In this document: positions 6,888-14,294 of the stretch, piece after piece
How positions within the stretch are numbered: position 1 is the stretch's first letter
Layout: each line of letters opens with the position of its first letter
Assembly (NCBI GenBank): GCA_024693065.1
Contig: JAILLP010000017.1
Span: forward strand, 1-61,178
Length of the DNA stretch: 61,178 nucleotides
Source: Paludibacteraceae bacterium
GTDB lineage: Bacteria > Bacteroidota > Bacteroidia > Bacteroidales > Paludibacteraceae
Reading direction: 5' to 3'
Notes under the pieces: model-generated
What the model was told of the DNA's origin: nothing
Databases searched by the model: none
The model's input: only the letters and a program-made list of their open reading frames with translations
Made by a program: the position numbers and the translations under genes

Positions 6888-8231
6888 ATGGAAAAGAAGA
6901 AATACGAAAGACCGATGTTGAAACGGATCGTTCCGACGATGCCGGGCAAGACGGGCCAGAACGTGGCGGTGGTCGCTCAGACCGAGATTGACGGTGTGGG
7001 CTTGGTCTGCCTGCGTAGCCGGTTCGGCTCTCCTCTGTTCGTCTTTTCCGAGCGGACGCTGCGGAAGAACATGCGCGAGGCCGTGAGGGCTTTCTCCACA
7101 CGCTATCCCGAGGTGCGTTTCGCATGGTCCTACAAGACGAATTACCTGAACACGATCTGCCGCATCTTCCACGAGGAGGGTGCCATGGCGGAGGTGGTCT
7201 CCGGCTTCGAATACGACAAGGCCCTCGCAAACGGGGTGCCTTCCAACCTTATCATCTTCAACGGTCCCGCTAAGAGCGAACAGGACTTGCTCAGGGCCAT
7301 CGAGGGGGATAGCCTGATCCATATCGACAACACGGAGGAACTTCGCATATTGACCAATCTCTCCATAGAGAAAAACATAAAACCGAGGGTGGCCCTCCGT
7401 GTGAACATGGACGTGGGAATCTATCCTCCGTGGAACCGCTTCGGCTTCAACCTGGAGTCGGGGCAGGCATGGGACGCTCTGGAGAAAATCGCTTCGGAGG
7501 GTAAACTGAACTGCGTGGGCTTGCATTGCCACATCGGCACGTTCATCCAGACGGCCGACGCCTACCGCATCGAGGCGGAGAAACTGGCCCTCTTGGCGAA
7601 GGATTCGATGGAAAAACTGGGCTTGCCAATCTCCTATGTGGACATGGGTGGCGGCTTTGCCTCCAAGAATACGTTGAAGTCGTCTTACCTGACGGGCGAG
7701 GACCTCTGCCCGACGTTCGACGACTATGCGGAGACCATCACCAGCGTCTTCCGTACCATGAAATTCCCTGACGGTAAACGGCTGCGCATCGTGCTGGAGA
7801 CGGGACGGGCGTTGGTCGATAACGCAGGTTTTCTGCTCACCTCCGTCATCACGAACAAACGCATGGCGGACGGTCGCCTGAACACGGTGATCGACGCGGG
7901 CGTGAACTTGCTCTTCACCTCCTTCTGGTACAACCATAAGGTGACCGCTACCTATGAGAGCACCTCGCAGGTCGAGCCTACGATGTTGTGCGGACCGTTG
8001 TGCATGAACATAGACGTGATCCGCGACAATGTGATGCTCCCTCCGTTGAAGAGGAATGACCTGCTGCTGATCCATAACGTGGGCGCCTATAACGTGACGC
8101 AGTGGATGCAGTTCATCACCATGCGGCCTAAGGTGGTGATGGTGAAGGAGAACGGTGAAGTCATCTTGTTGCGTGACGCTGAATGCTTGAACGATGTCAA
8201 TGGAGTGGAGGATAGATGCACGGTGAACTGA
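6888..8231 (+). CDS. PLP-dependent decarboxylase (DapDC/ornithine DC fold III) with leader-like N-terminus
   Basis: The 447-residue protein is related to diaminopimelate/ornithine/arginine decarboxylases. Catalytic features are intact: PLP lysine in WSYKTNYLNT (K83), the SGFEYDKAL block, HCHIG, the phosphate-binding VDMGGGF, ETGRAL, and the C-terminal active-site cysteine in CGPLCMNID followed by VGAYN. It is unlikely to be lysA because it lies in a peptide-modification-like operon and carries an extra N-terminus. Residues 1-22 read KKYERPML near the start, giving Y6-x-x-P9-x-L11. That is the YxxPxL pattern through which lasso-peptide leaders bind their recognition element. Its 3' end overlaps the transporter gene by 16 bases. 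Confidence 0.92.
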   Translation: MEKKKYERPMLKRIVPTMPGKTGQNVAVVAQTEIDGVGLVCLRSRFGSPLFVFSERTLRKNMREAVRAFSTRYPEVRFAWSYKTNYLNTICRIFHEEGAMAEVVSGFEYDKALANGVPSNLIIFNGPAKSEQDLLRAIEGDSLIHIDNTEELRILTNLSIEKNIKPRVALRVNMDVGIYPPWNRFGFNLESGQAWDALEKIASEGKLNCVGLHCHIGTFIQTADAYRIEAEKLALLAKDSMEKLGLPISYVDMGGGFASKNTLKSSYLTGEDLCPTFDDYAETITSVFRTMKFPDGKRLRIVLETGRALVDNAGFLLTSVITNKRMADGRLNTVIDAGVNLLFTSFWYNHKVTATYESTSQVEPTMLCGPLCMNIDVIRDNVMLPPLKRNDLLLIHNVGAYNVTQWMQFITMRPKVVMVKENGEVILLRDAECLNDVNGVEDRCTVN

Positions 8232-10363
8232 AGACATTCCTCAGAAGTGTGCGGAACAGCTACTCCGCATTGGTCTTCTCCCGCGATTCGTGGGTGGGGA
8301 TCGCCTTGCTGTTGGTGACGTTCCTCTATCCGATGTCTGGCCTGTGCGGTTTGCTTTGCTGCTTGCTCGTGAATGGGCTCGCTATGCTCTTGTCCCTCAA
8401 TCGATTCAAGATGGTGAACGGCCTTTATGGCTTCAATGCGGTCATCGTGGGTGTTGCGGTCGGAACGCTTTATCCGTGCGGTGTCTCGTTGTTCGTCATG
8501 CTCTTCGCCCTTTCGATCATGGTGCTCCTGCTCATAGCGGGTTTGGACGGTATCCTGGAGAAATATCACCTGCCTTATTTGGTCTTCCCTTTCCTCTTCT
8601 GCCTATGGACGGTTCTACTGTTGACGCAGCAAATGGACGGGGAGATCGTCTTCGATTGTGTCTTTGGCGAGCATGACAGTATGCTCTCGCTGGGGGGCTT
8701 CTCGTTGTCGACCCTTTCCGACCACCTCGTTTGGGTCTCCCTTCCGAAGTGGCTGACCAGCTATTTCTTAGGCTTGAGCTGCATCCTTTTCCGCCAGGAT
8801 GTCATGGTGGGTTTCCTCTTGGCGGTGATCTTGTTGTGCTATTCCAGAATAGCCTTCCTCTATACCTCCGTCAGCCATCTCCTTGCCTATTTCCTCTATG
8901 TTTCCATGGGCGGGGAGCTCTTCCATATCCCTTATGTGTGCTTCGGCTTCAATTTCATCCTGACGTCGCTCGCCTTGGGTTGTAGTTATTTGGTGCCTTC
9001 CAAGAGTTCCTTCTTGTGGTCTTTGCTGTTGGTGCCGGTGCAGTTCATCGTGGTGTATGCCTCTACCAGGCTGTTGACGTATCTCTATTTGCCTACATTC
9101 TCCCTCTCCTTCTGTTTGGTGAGCCTTCTTTTCCTCACCCTGCTGAAGATGCGTGGAACTATTTCATCCCCTACGCTCTCTTATTTCCTGGAACGTACGC
9201 CGGAGGAGAACCTGTACCAACATCGTACGGGTGTGAATCGCTTCAAATGGTATGGCTATCAAGCCTTTGACTTGCCTTTCTGCGGGGTATGGAGCGTCTC
9301 GCAGGGCCCTCACGGGGCCTATACCCACAAGGATCAATGGGCGGATGCCTGGGACTTTGTCGTGGAGGTGGAGGGTCGCCAGTTCCGTGGGGATGGTACC
9401 CGCTTGGAGGATTACTACTGTTATGGCAAACCTGTGATGTCGCCTGGCGAGGGTGTTGTGGTCGCTGTCGAGAACAGTGTCGATGACAATTCTGTGGGGG
9501 TGAGCAACGAGGTGCAGAATTGGGGCAATTATGTGATTATCAAGCATGGTGAGGATCTCTATTCCTTGCTGGCCCACTTGAAGCGGGATTCGTTCCGGTG
9601 TGTGGTGGGGCAGCAGGTCGCTAAGGGGGAGGAGTTGGCGCTGTGTGGCAACACGGGTCTCTCTCCATATCCGCACCTGCATTTCCAGTTCCAGGCTTTG
9701 CCGTATGCGGGTGCGCCTACGCTCTCGTATCCTTTGGTCAATTACATGGAGATGGGGGCGGACGGTTCCCGTCTGTGCTCTTGCGGAATGCCTGGCGAGG
9801 GTAGTTCTCTCTTCAACCTGAATGGTAAGAATGCGCGGCCTTTCGGATTCCTCTTCGTGAAGGGGGCGCGGTTCGTCTCTTCGTCCGATAGATTTGGCGA
9901 GGCGGAGTGGGTCGTTTGCGAGGAGTATGGCTATTCTTTCTTCTATGACGAGCGGAATGATTCCAAGGCATGGTTCTCCTGCAAGGAGGGTGTGTTCGAA
10001 TTTCAACGATATGAGGGCGACCGTAAGTGTGCGCTCTACTATTTCTTCCTCTCTCATTTCAAGACGGTTGTGGGGGATGTGGAGCATTGGAAGCTGACGG
10101 ACGAGATTCCTCTCTCCATCCGAAGGGCTGGGTTTATGGGCTATCTGCAGGATCTGGTCGCACCATTCTTCTCTTTCGTGGAAAACTCCTTCCAAGCTGA
10201 TGGGAACTTAGCCGGTGGCGGGATGCGCTCGTCGGTCTCCACCTCCGTGAAGGGTAGGGTGGTTAGCTCGTTGAACTTCCATACGGTATGCAAACCGGGC
10301 AATTCGCTGGAGATAGCGGTGGAGGGCGCTGAACCGTTTAGGGTGACGGTGAAGGGCAGATGA
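8216..10363 (+). CDS. Urea-transporter-family membrane protein fused to an M23 (LytM) peptidase domain
   Basis: The 715-residue protein has two parts. Residues ~15-325 form a multi-pass membrane region with urea-transporter features (LLVNGLAMLLSL, GLYGFNAVIVGVAVGTLYP). Residues ~340-510 form an M23 metallopeptidase domain with zinc ligands intact: H371 and D380 in THKDQWADAWDF, and H487/H489 in PHLHFQF. The last ~200 residues are not recognised. M23 domains cleave peptidoglycan cross-links or related peptides. Urea transporters are channel-like and pass small neutral solutes. The start overlaps the decarboxylase end by 16 bases, so it probably moves or acts on the pathway product. Membrane placement is inferred from hydrophobicity. 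Confidence 0.88.
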   Translation: MHGELKTFLRSVRNSYSALVFSRDSWVGIALLLVTFLYPMSGLCGLLCCLLVNGLAMLLSLNRFKMVNGLYGFNAVIVGVAVGTLYPCGVSLFVMLFALSIMVLLLIAGLDGILEKYHLPYLVFPFLFCLWTVLLLTQQMDGEIVFDCVFGEHDSMLSLGGFSLSTLSDHLVWVSLPKWLTSYFLGLSCILFRQDVMVGFLLAVILLCYSRIAFLYTSVSHLLAYFLYVSMGGELFHIPYVCFGFNFILTSLALGCSYLVPSKSSFLWSLLLVPVQFIVVYASTRLLTYLYLPTFSLSFCLVSLLFLTLLKMRGTISSPTLSYFLERTPEENLYQHRTGVNRFKWYGYQAFDLPFCGVWSVSQGPHGAYTHKDQWADAWDFVVEVEGRQFRGDGTRLEDYYCYGKPVMSPGEGVVVAVENSVDDNSVGVSNEVQNWGNYVIIKHGEDLYSLLAHLKRDSFRCVVGQQVAKGEELALCGNTGLSPYPHLHFQFQALPYAGAPTLSYPLVNYMEMGADGSRLCSCGMPGEGSSLFNLNGKNARPFGFLFVKGARFVSSSDRFGEAEWVVCEEYGYSFFYDERNDSKAWFSCKEGVFEFQRYEGDRKCALYYFFLSHFKTVVGDVEHWKLTDEIPLSIRRAGFMGYLQDLVAPFFSFVENSFQADGNLAGGGMRSSVSTSVKGRVVSSLNFHTVCKPGNSLEIAVEGAEPFRVTVKGR

Positions 10364-10417
10364 GGTGTTTGGATTGGTAACTTGTTTTGCGTTTGTCCTC
10401 TTTTTTATTTTCAAAGA

Positions 10418-10449
10418 TTTGGTGGTTTGTGGGGCATGATTTAAATTTG
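10418..10449 (+). promoter_or_regulatory. Promoter of the MntA-HepT operon
   Basis: TTTG at 10418-10421, a 20-base gap and TAAATTTG at 10442-10449 match the Bacteroidetes consensus exactly. Initiation near 10456 leaves a ~22-base leader before the nucleotidyltransferase gene. Confidence 0.7.
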
Positions 10450-10477
10450 TGCAAGTGCGAACTTAGTCGACAGACCT

Positions 10478-10771
10478 ATGAATGCGAATGTTAGAAATAT
10501 TATCGTCAACTATTTCAAGAACCAACCGGTGGAAAAGGCTTGGCTCTTTGGCTCCTATTCCCGTGGGGAAGAGACGGAAGATAGTGATGTTGATATACTG
10601 GTCACATTCAAAAGTGGGGAAAGAATAGGATTGAAGTATGCCGCTATGATTTGTGATTTGGAAGACCTTTTGCATAAGAAAGTGGATATGGTCGTGGAAG
10701 GGACGCTACTGCCATTTGCTCAAAAAAGTGCGGATTCCGATAAAGTGTTGATATATGAAAGAGGAATGTAG
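10478..10771 (+). CDS. mntA: MntA-type antitoxin, minimal nucleotidyltransferase
   Basis: A 97-residue minimal nucleotidyltransferase with the full GSx10DxD signature (GSYSRGEETEDSDVDILV) that binds metal and ATP. In characterised MntA-HepT (type VII) systems, MntA neutralises its HEPN toxin by adding AMP groups to a tyrosine near the toxin's RNase site. The third carboxylate is likely the Asp of KKVDMVV. Its 3' end overlaps the HEPN gene by 17 bases, the usual antitoxin-toxin arrangement. The function is inferred from the family; the toxin's target tyrosine is present. Confidence 0.9.
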   Translation: MNANVRNIIVNYFKNQPVEKAWLFGSYSRGEETEDSDVDILVTFKSGERIGLKYAAMICDLEDLLHKKVDMVVEGTLLPFAQKSADSDKVLIYERGM

Positions 10772-11108
10772 GGACAAAGGAAGGTTGGAGCATATGATGA
10801 AATCCATTGAGAAAGTGTATGATTACACTAATGGATTGGAATATGAATCTTTTTCTGCGGATTCCTTACGTCTGCATGCAACGATGTATAATGTCCAAAT
10901 CATAGGTGAGGCTGTTTGCAAACTGACCAACGAGTTTAAGGCAAATCACCCGAATACGAATTGGCGTGTCATTGAAAAAATGAGACATATCCTAGTCCAT
11001 GATTATTATCAGATTGACACTGCGATCCTTTGGGATGTCATCAAAGTGGATTTGCCTGAGTTGGAAAGACAATTAAATGAATATATTAGCGAATATCCCA
11101 CCAAATGA
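10755..11108 (+). CDS. hepT: HepT-type toxin, HEPN (DUF86) RNase
   Basis: A 117-residue all-helical HEPN protein. The motif Rx4HxY is exact in MRHILVHDYYQID: R and H form the RNase active site and the tyrosine two residues after the His is the AMPylation site used by MntA in studied pairs. The start at 10755 lies inside the antitoxin gene; an ATG at 10794 (MMKSIEKVY) is a possible alternative. HepT family members cleave tRNA or mRNA when not modified. The pair has its own promoter and ends ~110 bases before the four-helix-bundle gene. Confidence 0.9.
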   Translation: MKEECRDKGRLEHMMKSIEKVYDYTNGLEYESFSADSLRLHATMYNVQIIGEAVCKLTNEFKANHPNTNWRVIEKMRHILVHDYYQIDTAILWDVIKVDLPELERQLNEYISEYPTK

Positions 11109-11220
11109 TATTATTTTTGTAGCCGATGCCGGGCGGAAGATTTAGGCTCGGTGTGATTGGACGTGGATGTTACTGCGCCTGTTTTTTATGAATAAATTCT
11201 AAATGTTTTTGTTATAATCG

Positions 11221-11766
11221 ATGAAGGAAGAATTGATACCTCACAGAGGTAATTACAAGAAATTGCTCTCGTATCAAAAGACGGATGTGATTTACTGCCT
11301 GACTTACTACTTCGTGGAGCACTATTTGCGGCGTAACGACCGTACTTGCGACCAGATGATTCAGGCTGCCCGATCCGGCAAACAGAACATCATTGAGGGA
11401 TGTGCTGCCAGTAGCACAAGTGCCAAGACGGAGATCAAATTGGTAAATGTGGCGAAAGCTAGTCTGCAGGAATTGCTCGAGGATTACGAGGATTACCTAA
11501 AGACTCGTGGCCATAGGCAATGGGAAGAGGATTCTGTGGAATTGCTGAAAATGCGTGAACTGGGCACCCGACACAACGACACTGCCTTTTTTATGAATAT
11601 TGCCCAAACACGCCCTCCTGAGACAATCGCCAACATGTGCATCGTGCTGATAAAACAGGCTGACTACCTGCTTTTCAGACAGTTGAAACGCCTGGAACGG
11701 GATTTCTTGGCTAATGGTGGTTTTAACGAAAGGATGTACCGCCTACGCTCAAAGCGAAGGGAATAG
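11221..11766 (+). CDS. Four-helix-bundle (S23/IVS-related) protein with suffix domain
   Basis: A 181-residue protein of the Bacteroidetes four-helix-bundle group, related to the proteins encoded in 23S rRNA intervening sequences. Typical stretches are LSYQKTDVIYCLTYYFVEHYL, then the family hallmark MIQAARSGKQNIIEG and KASLQELLEDYEDYL. A C-terminal extension (MCIVLIKQADYLLFRQLKRLERDF) fits the four-helix-bundle suffix type. The molecular role of the family is unknown. It is directly followed by an eight-unit 9-base tandem array (11783-11855), a neighbour I believe is common for this group, but I cannot check that here. Confidence 0.8.
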   Translation: MKEELIPHRGNYKKLLSYQKTDVIYCLTYYFVEHYLRRNDRTCDQMIQAARSGKQNIIEGCAASSTSAKTEIKLVNVAKASLQELLEDYEDYLKTRGHRQWEEDSVELLKMRELGTRHNDTAFFMNIAQTRPPETIANMCIVLIKQADYLLFRQLKRLERDFLANGGFNERMYRLRSKRRE

Positions 11767-11782
11767 CCCCCTATTCCCTTCC

Positions 11783-11855
11783 TTACTGTCCTTATAGCCC
11801 TTAATCGTCCTTACTGACTTTACTGACTTTACCGTCTTTACTGACTTTATTGTCC
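11783..11855 (+). repeat. 9-base tandem repeat array, consensus TTACTGACT
   Basis: Eight consecutive units follow the four-helix-bundle stop codon: TTACTGTCC, TTATAGCCC, one 10-base unit, then TTACTGACT twice, TTACCGTCT, TTACTGACT and TTATTGTCC. The TTA at each unit start is nearly invariant while the last four bases vary. The period of nine keeps a reading frame open on both strands, but neither shows a credible gene. Confidence 0.85.
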
Positions 11856-11889
11856 TTCCTTCCTCCCTCCCCCTTTCCAAATAATTTAT

Positions 11890-11897
11890 TACCTTTG
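11890..11897 (+). promoter_or_regulatory. Promoter -7 box before the second AlkD-like gene
   Basis: TACCTTTG matches TAnnTTTG. The upstream TTTC at 11874-11877 is a weak partner, 12 bases away, so only the -7 box is convincing. Initiation near 11903 leaves a ~15-base leader. Confidence 0.4.
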
Positions 11898-11917
11898 TAT
11901 GCCCAAGAACATAAATT

Positions 11918-12589
11918 ATGGACGAATTTTTCATGTATGACGAGAAAATGGAGCAGCAGGTGAATCAAGTGAAACGCATGCTTCATCTCTCGATGAACGG
12001 TGTGGTCTCCGAGTGTATGGCTGCTGCTGGCTTGGACTACAAGACGATTTATGGCGTGCAATTGCCTCGCCTCAAGGAGATGGCGGCTGGCCTGGAGAAG
12101 AATAAACCTTTGGCTCGACGGCTATGGGTGTCGAACTGCAGGGAGATGATGCTGCTGGCCACGATGCTCTGTCCCGCCGATTCCTTCAGTTCCGAGGAGG
12201 CGGTGAAATGGCTCTCCGAATGTCATAACCTGGAGTTGGTGGAGCAGCTCTGCTTGAACCTCCTGCGTGAGATGGAGGGGGCTGACGCACTGATCCCTTC
12301 TTTGTTGGAAATGCAGGGGAAATACATGAAGGCGGGCGCCTATGTGCTGGCCTCTTTCTTGTTCTTGCGTGGCACGCTGACCGGCGAGGCGGAGGATGCT
12401 TGCAAGAGGGCGCTGAAGAGGGACCTCTCCGCTGATGATTATGCGGTATATGCCTCTGTCGCCCGCTTCCTGCGTGTGCTCTCCGATAGGGAGCGCAAGT
12501 ACGTGGAGGACCTTGTCGGCGAACTGGAGGATGCTACCGGTAAGGGCGCTTCCTTCGTGCGGGAGAATGTGCGTATGATGTTAATGTGA
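11918..12589 (+). CDS. Divergent AlkD-like DNA alkylation repair family protein
   Basis: The 223-residue all-helical protein matches the Bacteroidetes branch of the DNA alkylation repair family. Features are GLDYKTIYGVQLPRLKEMA near residue 40 (equivalent to the G-V-P-x-R block of AlkD), helices rich in Leu/Ala, and WLSECHNLELVEQLC at the position of the AlkD Trp-Asp block. The catalytic Asp of AlkD is not obvious, so activity is uncertain; it could be a DNA-binding HEAT protein. An alternative ATG is five codons in (MYDEKMEQQ). It is followed after 14 bases by the hemolysin III gene. Confidence 0.65.
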   Translation: MDEFFMYDEKMEQQVNQVKRMLHLSMNGVVSECMAAAGLDYKTIYGVQLPRLKEMAAGLEKNKPLARRLWVSNCREMMLLATMLCPADSFSSEEAVKWLSECHNLELVEQLCLNLLREMEGADALIPSLLEMQGKYMKAGAYVLASFLFLRGTLTGEAEDACKRALKRDLSADDYAVYASVARFLRVLSDRERKYVEDLVGELEDATGKGASFVRENVRMMLM

Positions 12590-12603
12590 TGATGTGGTAA
12601 TAT

Positions 12604-13230
12604 ATGTTTGATAAAGAGAAAGCTGAATTTGCGAATACGTGGACGCATGCTGTTGCCTTGCTCCTTTTTTGTCTGATGGCGATTCCCCTTTTGATGAGGG
12701 CCTTCAGCCATGGCTCCGCAGCGTTGGATTTGGGTATGATTCTTTTTGTGGTGGGTGAGGTGATGATGTTCGGCTCCTCCACGCTGTACCATTGGTTCAG
12801 GGATCCCGAAAAGAAACGCATGATGCGTTACTTCGACCATAGTGCGATCTATGTTTCCATCGCGGGCTCCTATTCCCCTATATTGTTGCATGCGATCGGT
12901 GGCACGTTGGGCAACGTCTGCTTCTTCGTCATTTGGAGCCTGACGCTGTTGGGCATTGTCTATAAGATATTCTTCTTAGGCAAATATCCTAAGTTCTCCT
13001 TGGGCCTCTATCTGGTGATGGGCTGGCTGATCATCATCCTTATCAAACCTGTATTCGAGACTTTCCCTGCCAGCAGCCTGTGGATGTTGTTGGGCGAGGG
13101 GATCGCTTTCACGCTGGGCACCTATTTCTTCTGGAAGGACGACACCCGCACCTACTACCATTCCATTTGGCACGTGTTCGTCTTCGTGGGATGTCTCTTC
13201 CACTGCCTACTCCTCTGGTTCCTCCTCTAG
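12604..13230 (+). CDS. Hemolysin III family (PAQR) membrane protein
   Basis: A 208-residue seven-helix membrane protein of the HlyIII/PAQR superfamily. Conserved metal-site and family motifs are all present: NTWTHAVALLL in helix 1, SSTLYHWF, YFDHSAIYVSIAGSYSP, and YHSIWHVFVFVG with the HxxxH pair near the C-terminus. PAQR bacterial members have been linked to lipid metabolism or membrane homeostasis; the hemolysin name is historical. Its last 24 bases overlap the convergent DUF4924 gene, so terminator sequence must lie inside coding DNA or be absent. Confidence 0.92.
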   Translation: MFDKEKAEFANTWTHAVALLLFCLMAIPLLMRAFSHGSAALDLGMILFVVGEVMMFGSSTLYHWFRDPEKKRMMRYFDHSAIYVSIAGSYSPILLHAIGGTLGNVCFFVIWSLTLLGIVYKIFFLGKYPKFSLGLYLVMGWLIIILIKPVFETFPASSLWMLLGEGIAFTLGTYFFWKDDTRTYYHSIWHVFVFVGCLFHCLLLWFLL

Positions 13231-13752
13231 CCAAGTCTTGTATTTCTGCGCGAGTACGGCCAGCAATTGGCTGATCTGCTTCACGGCGGTCATCGTCTCT
13301 GCCGTAATCTCCCTTTTCTGTAGCTTTAGCATTAGAACACCATACAATGCTTGTAGCGAGAGCTCCACGTCGTTGGTCTCTTCTCCCGCCTTCGCTTTCC
13401 CCCTGAATTCGATGAGGAAGGGTAAGGTATTGAAGAACAAGGCGTTGTACTGAATCTCCTTAGGCTTCTGCAACAACTCCATGTGCAGGTCGTTGAGGTC
13501 CTCCACCGTGTTCTTGATGAATTGCAGGTGTCCCTTCTCCTCCACATGTTCCAGTTTCATCATTTGGATGAGGTTCTCGTACCACTCCCTCATCTCCTTC
13601 TTGGTGGCTTCGTCCACCGGGTAGGGGTCGATGATGAGCTTCTGTATCCTCTCGATGTCCAGCTGGTTTGCCCTTAGCAAATCCTCCAGCTGCCACATGT
13701 AGATGATATATTCGGCGATGTTCTCTTTCTTCTTTTGCCTTGCTATTAGCAT
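13207..13752 (-). CDS. DUF4924 family protein
   Basis: A 181-residue cytosolic, helical and highly charged protein. It starts MLIARQKKKENIAEYIIYMWQ, a hallmark of the Bacteroidetes DUF4924 family, followed by LEDLLRANQLDIERI and a long helical body. Function unknown. It is the last gene of a leftward run that includes mutL and the Mla-like ABC genes, 16 bases after the WG-repeat gene. Its 3' end overlaps the convergent hemolysin III gene by 24 bases. Confidence 0.8.
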   Translation of the reverse strand: MLIARQKKKENIAEYIIYMWQLEDLLRANQLDIERIQKLIIDPYPVDEATKKEMREWYENLIQMMKLEHVEEKGHLQFIKNTVEDLNDLHMELLQKPKEIQYNALFFNTLPFLIEFRGKAKAGEETNDVELSLQALYGVLMLKLQKREITAETMTAVKQISQLLAVLAQKYKTWLEEEPEE

Positions 13753-13768
13753 GATTTTCTCCTAATGG

Positions 13769-14275
13769 TTATTTCTTTTTCGTGGTTGGTATGAGTTTGC
13801 CCTTCTTGGTGAACTCGAAGCCTTTCGTGCCGTTGTGGTAGATGTAGGTCTTTTTGCTCTCATCCCATACCTTGTTGTATCCGCATGGCATGACAACTTT
13901 CCCTTTCTTGTCGATGACGCCCCATAGTCCGCCTTGTGCGTTGCCGTCCGCACCATCTGTCTGTGCGCCTTTGTTGACGAGGCAGTTGTTGCCGGCGAAT
14001 TGCTCCGCCAGATCGTATTGCGGAACGATCACGATGATGCCATCCTTGTTGATGAAACCGATCTTGCCATCCTTCACGATGCGTTGCAGACCGCTGACGA
14101 ACTTATCCGGTGTGTCGTCGACCATGTAGACGGAGCAGTAATCTTCCCCATCCTCTGTCTGGTAAGTGTAGACGTAGGTCTTGCCTACTTTCTCCTTGTG
14201 GAGTTGCAGGTTTTGTGCGTTGGCCATTCCGATGAATGCGAACGCTAGCATGAGTGTGAACGCTATTTTTTTCAT
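13769..14275 (-). CDS. Secreted WG-repeat protein
   Basis: The 168-residue protein has a clean signal peptide (MKKIAFTLMLAFAFIGMANA-Q). The mature part holds two WG (KWG) beta repeats: GKIGFINKDGIIVIVPQYD and GLWGVIDKKGKVVMPCGYN. Such repeats form surface-exposed beta structures with unknown partners. The tail is lysine-rich. It lies 19 bases after the S4-domain gene; that gap has a T-run but no clear hairpin, so cotranscription is plausible. Confidence 0.8.
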   Translation of the reverse strand: MKKIAFTLMLAFAFIGMANAQNLQLHKEKVGKTYVYTYQTEDGEDYCSVYMVDDTPDKFVSGLQRIVKDGKIGFINKDGIIVIVPQYDLAEQFAGNNCLVNKGAQTDGADGNAQGGLWGVIDKKGKVVMPCGYNKVWDESKKTYIYHNGTKGFEFTKKGKLIPTTKKK

Positions 14276-14294
14276 AATCTTATTGTTTTTTTAG

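Noticed and set aside
6888-8231. Calling the decarboxylase lysA
   Set aside because: Catalytic residues fit the family, but the N-terminal YxxPxL extension and the operon with a PqqD-like protein and ATP-grasp enzyme argue for another substrate. Specificity cannot be read from sequence.
6840-8237. A 465-codon open frame on the minus strand
   Set aside because: Fully antisense to the decarboxylase gene with its complete catalytic motifs; no recognisable domain.
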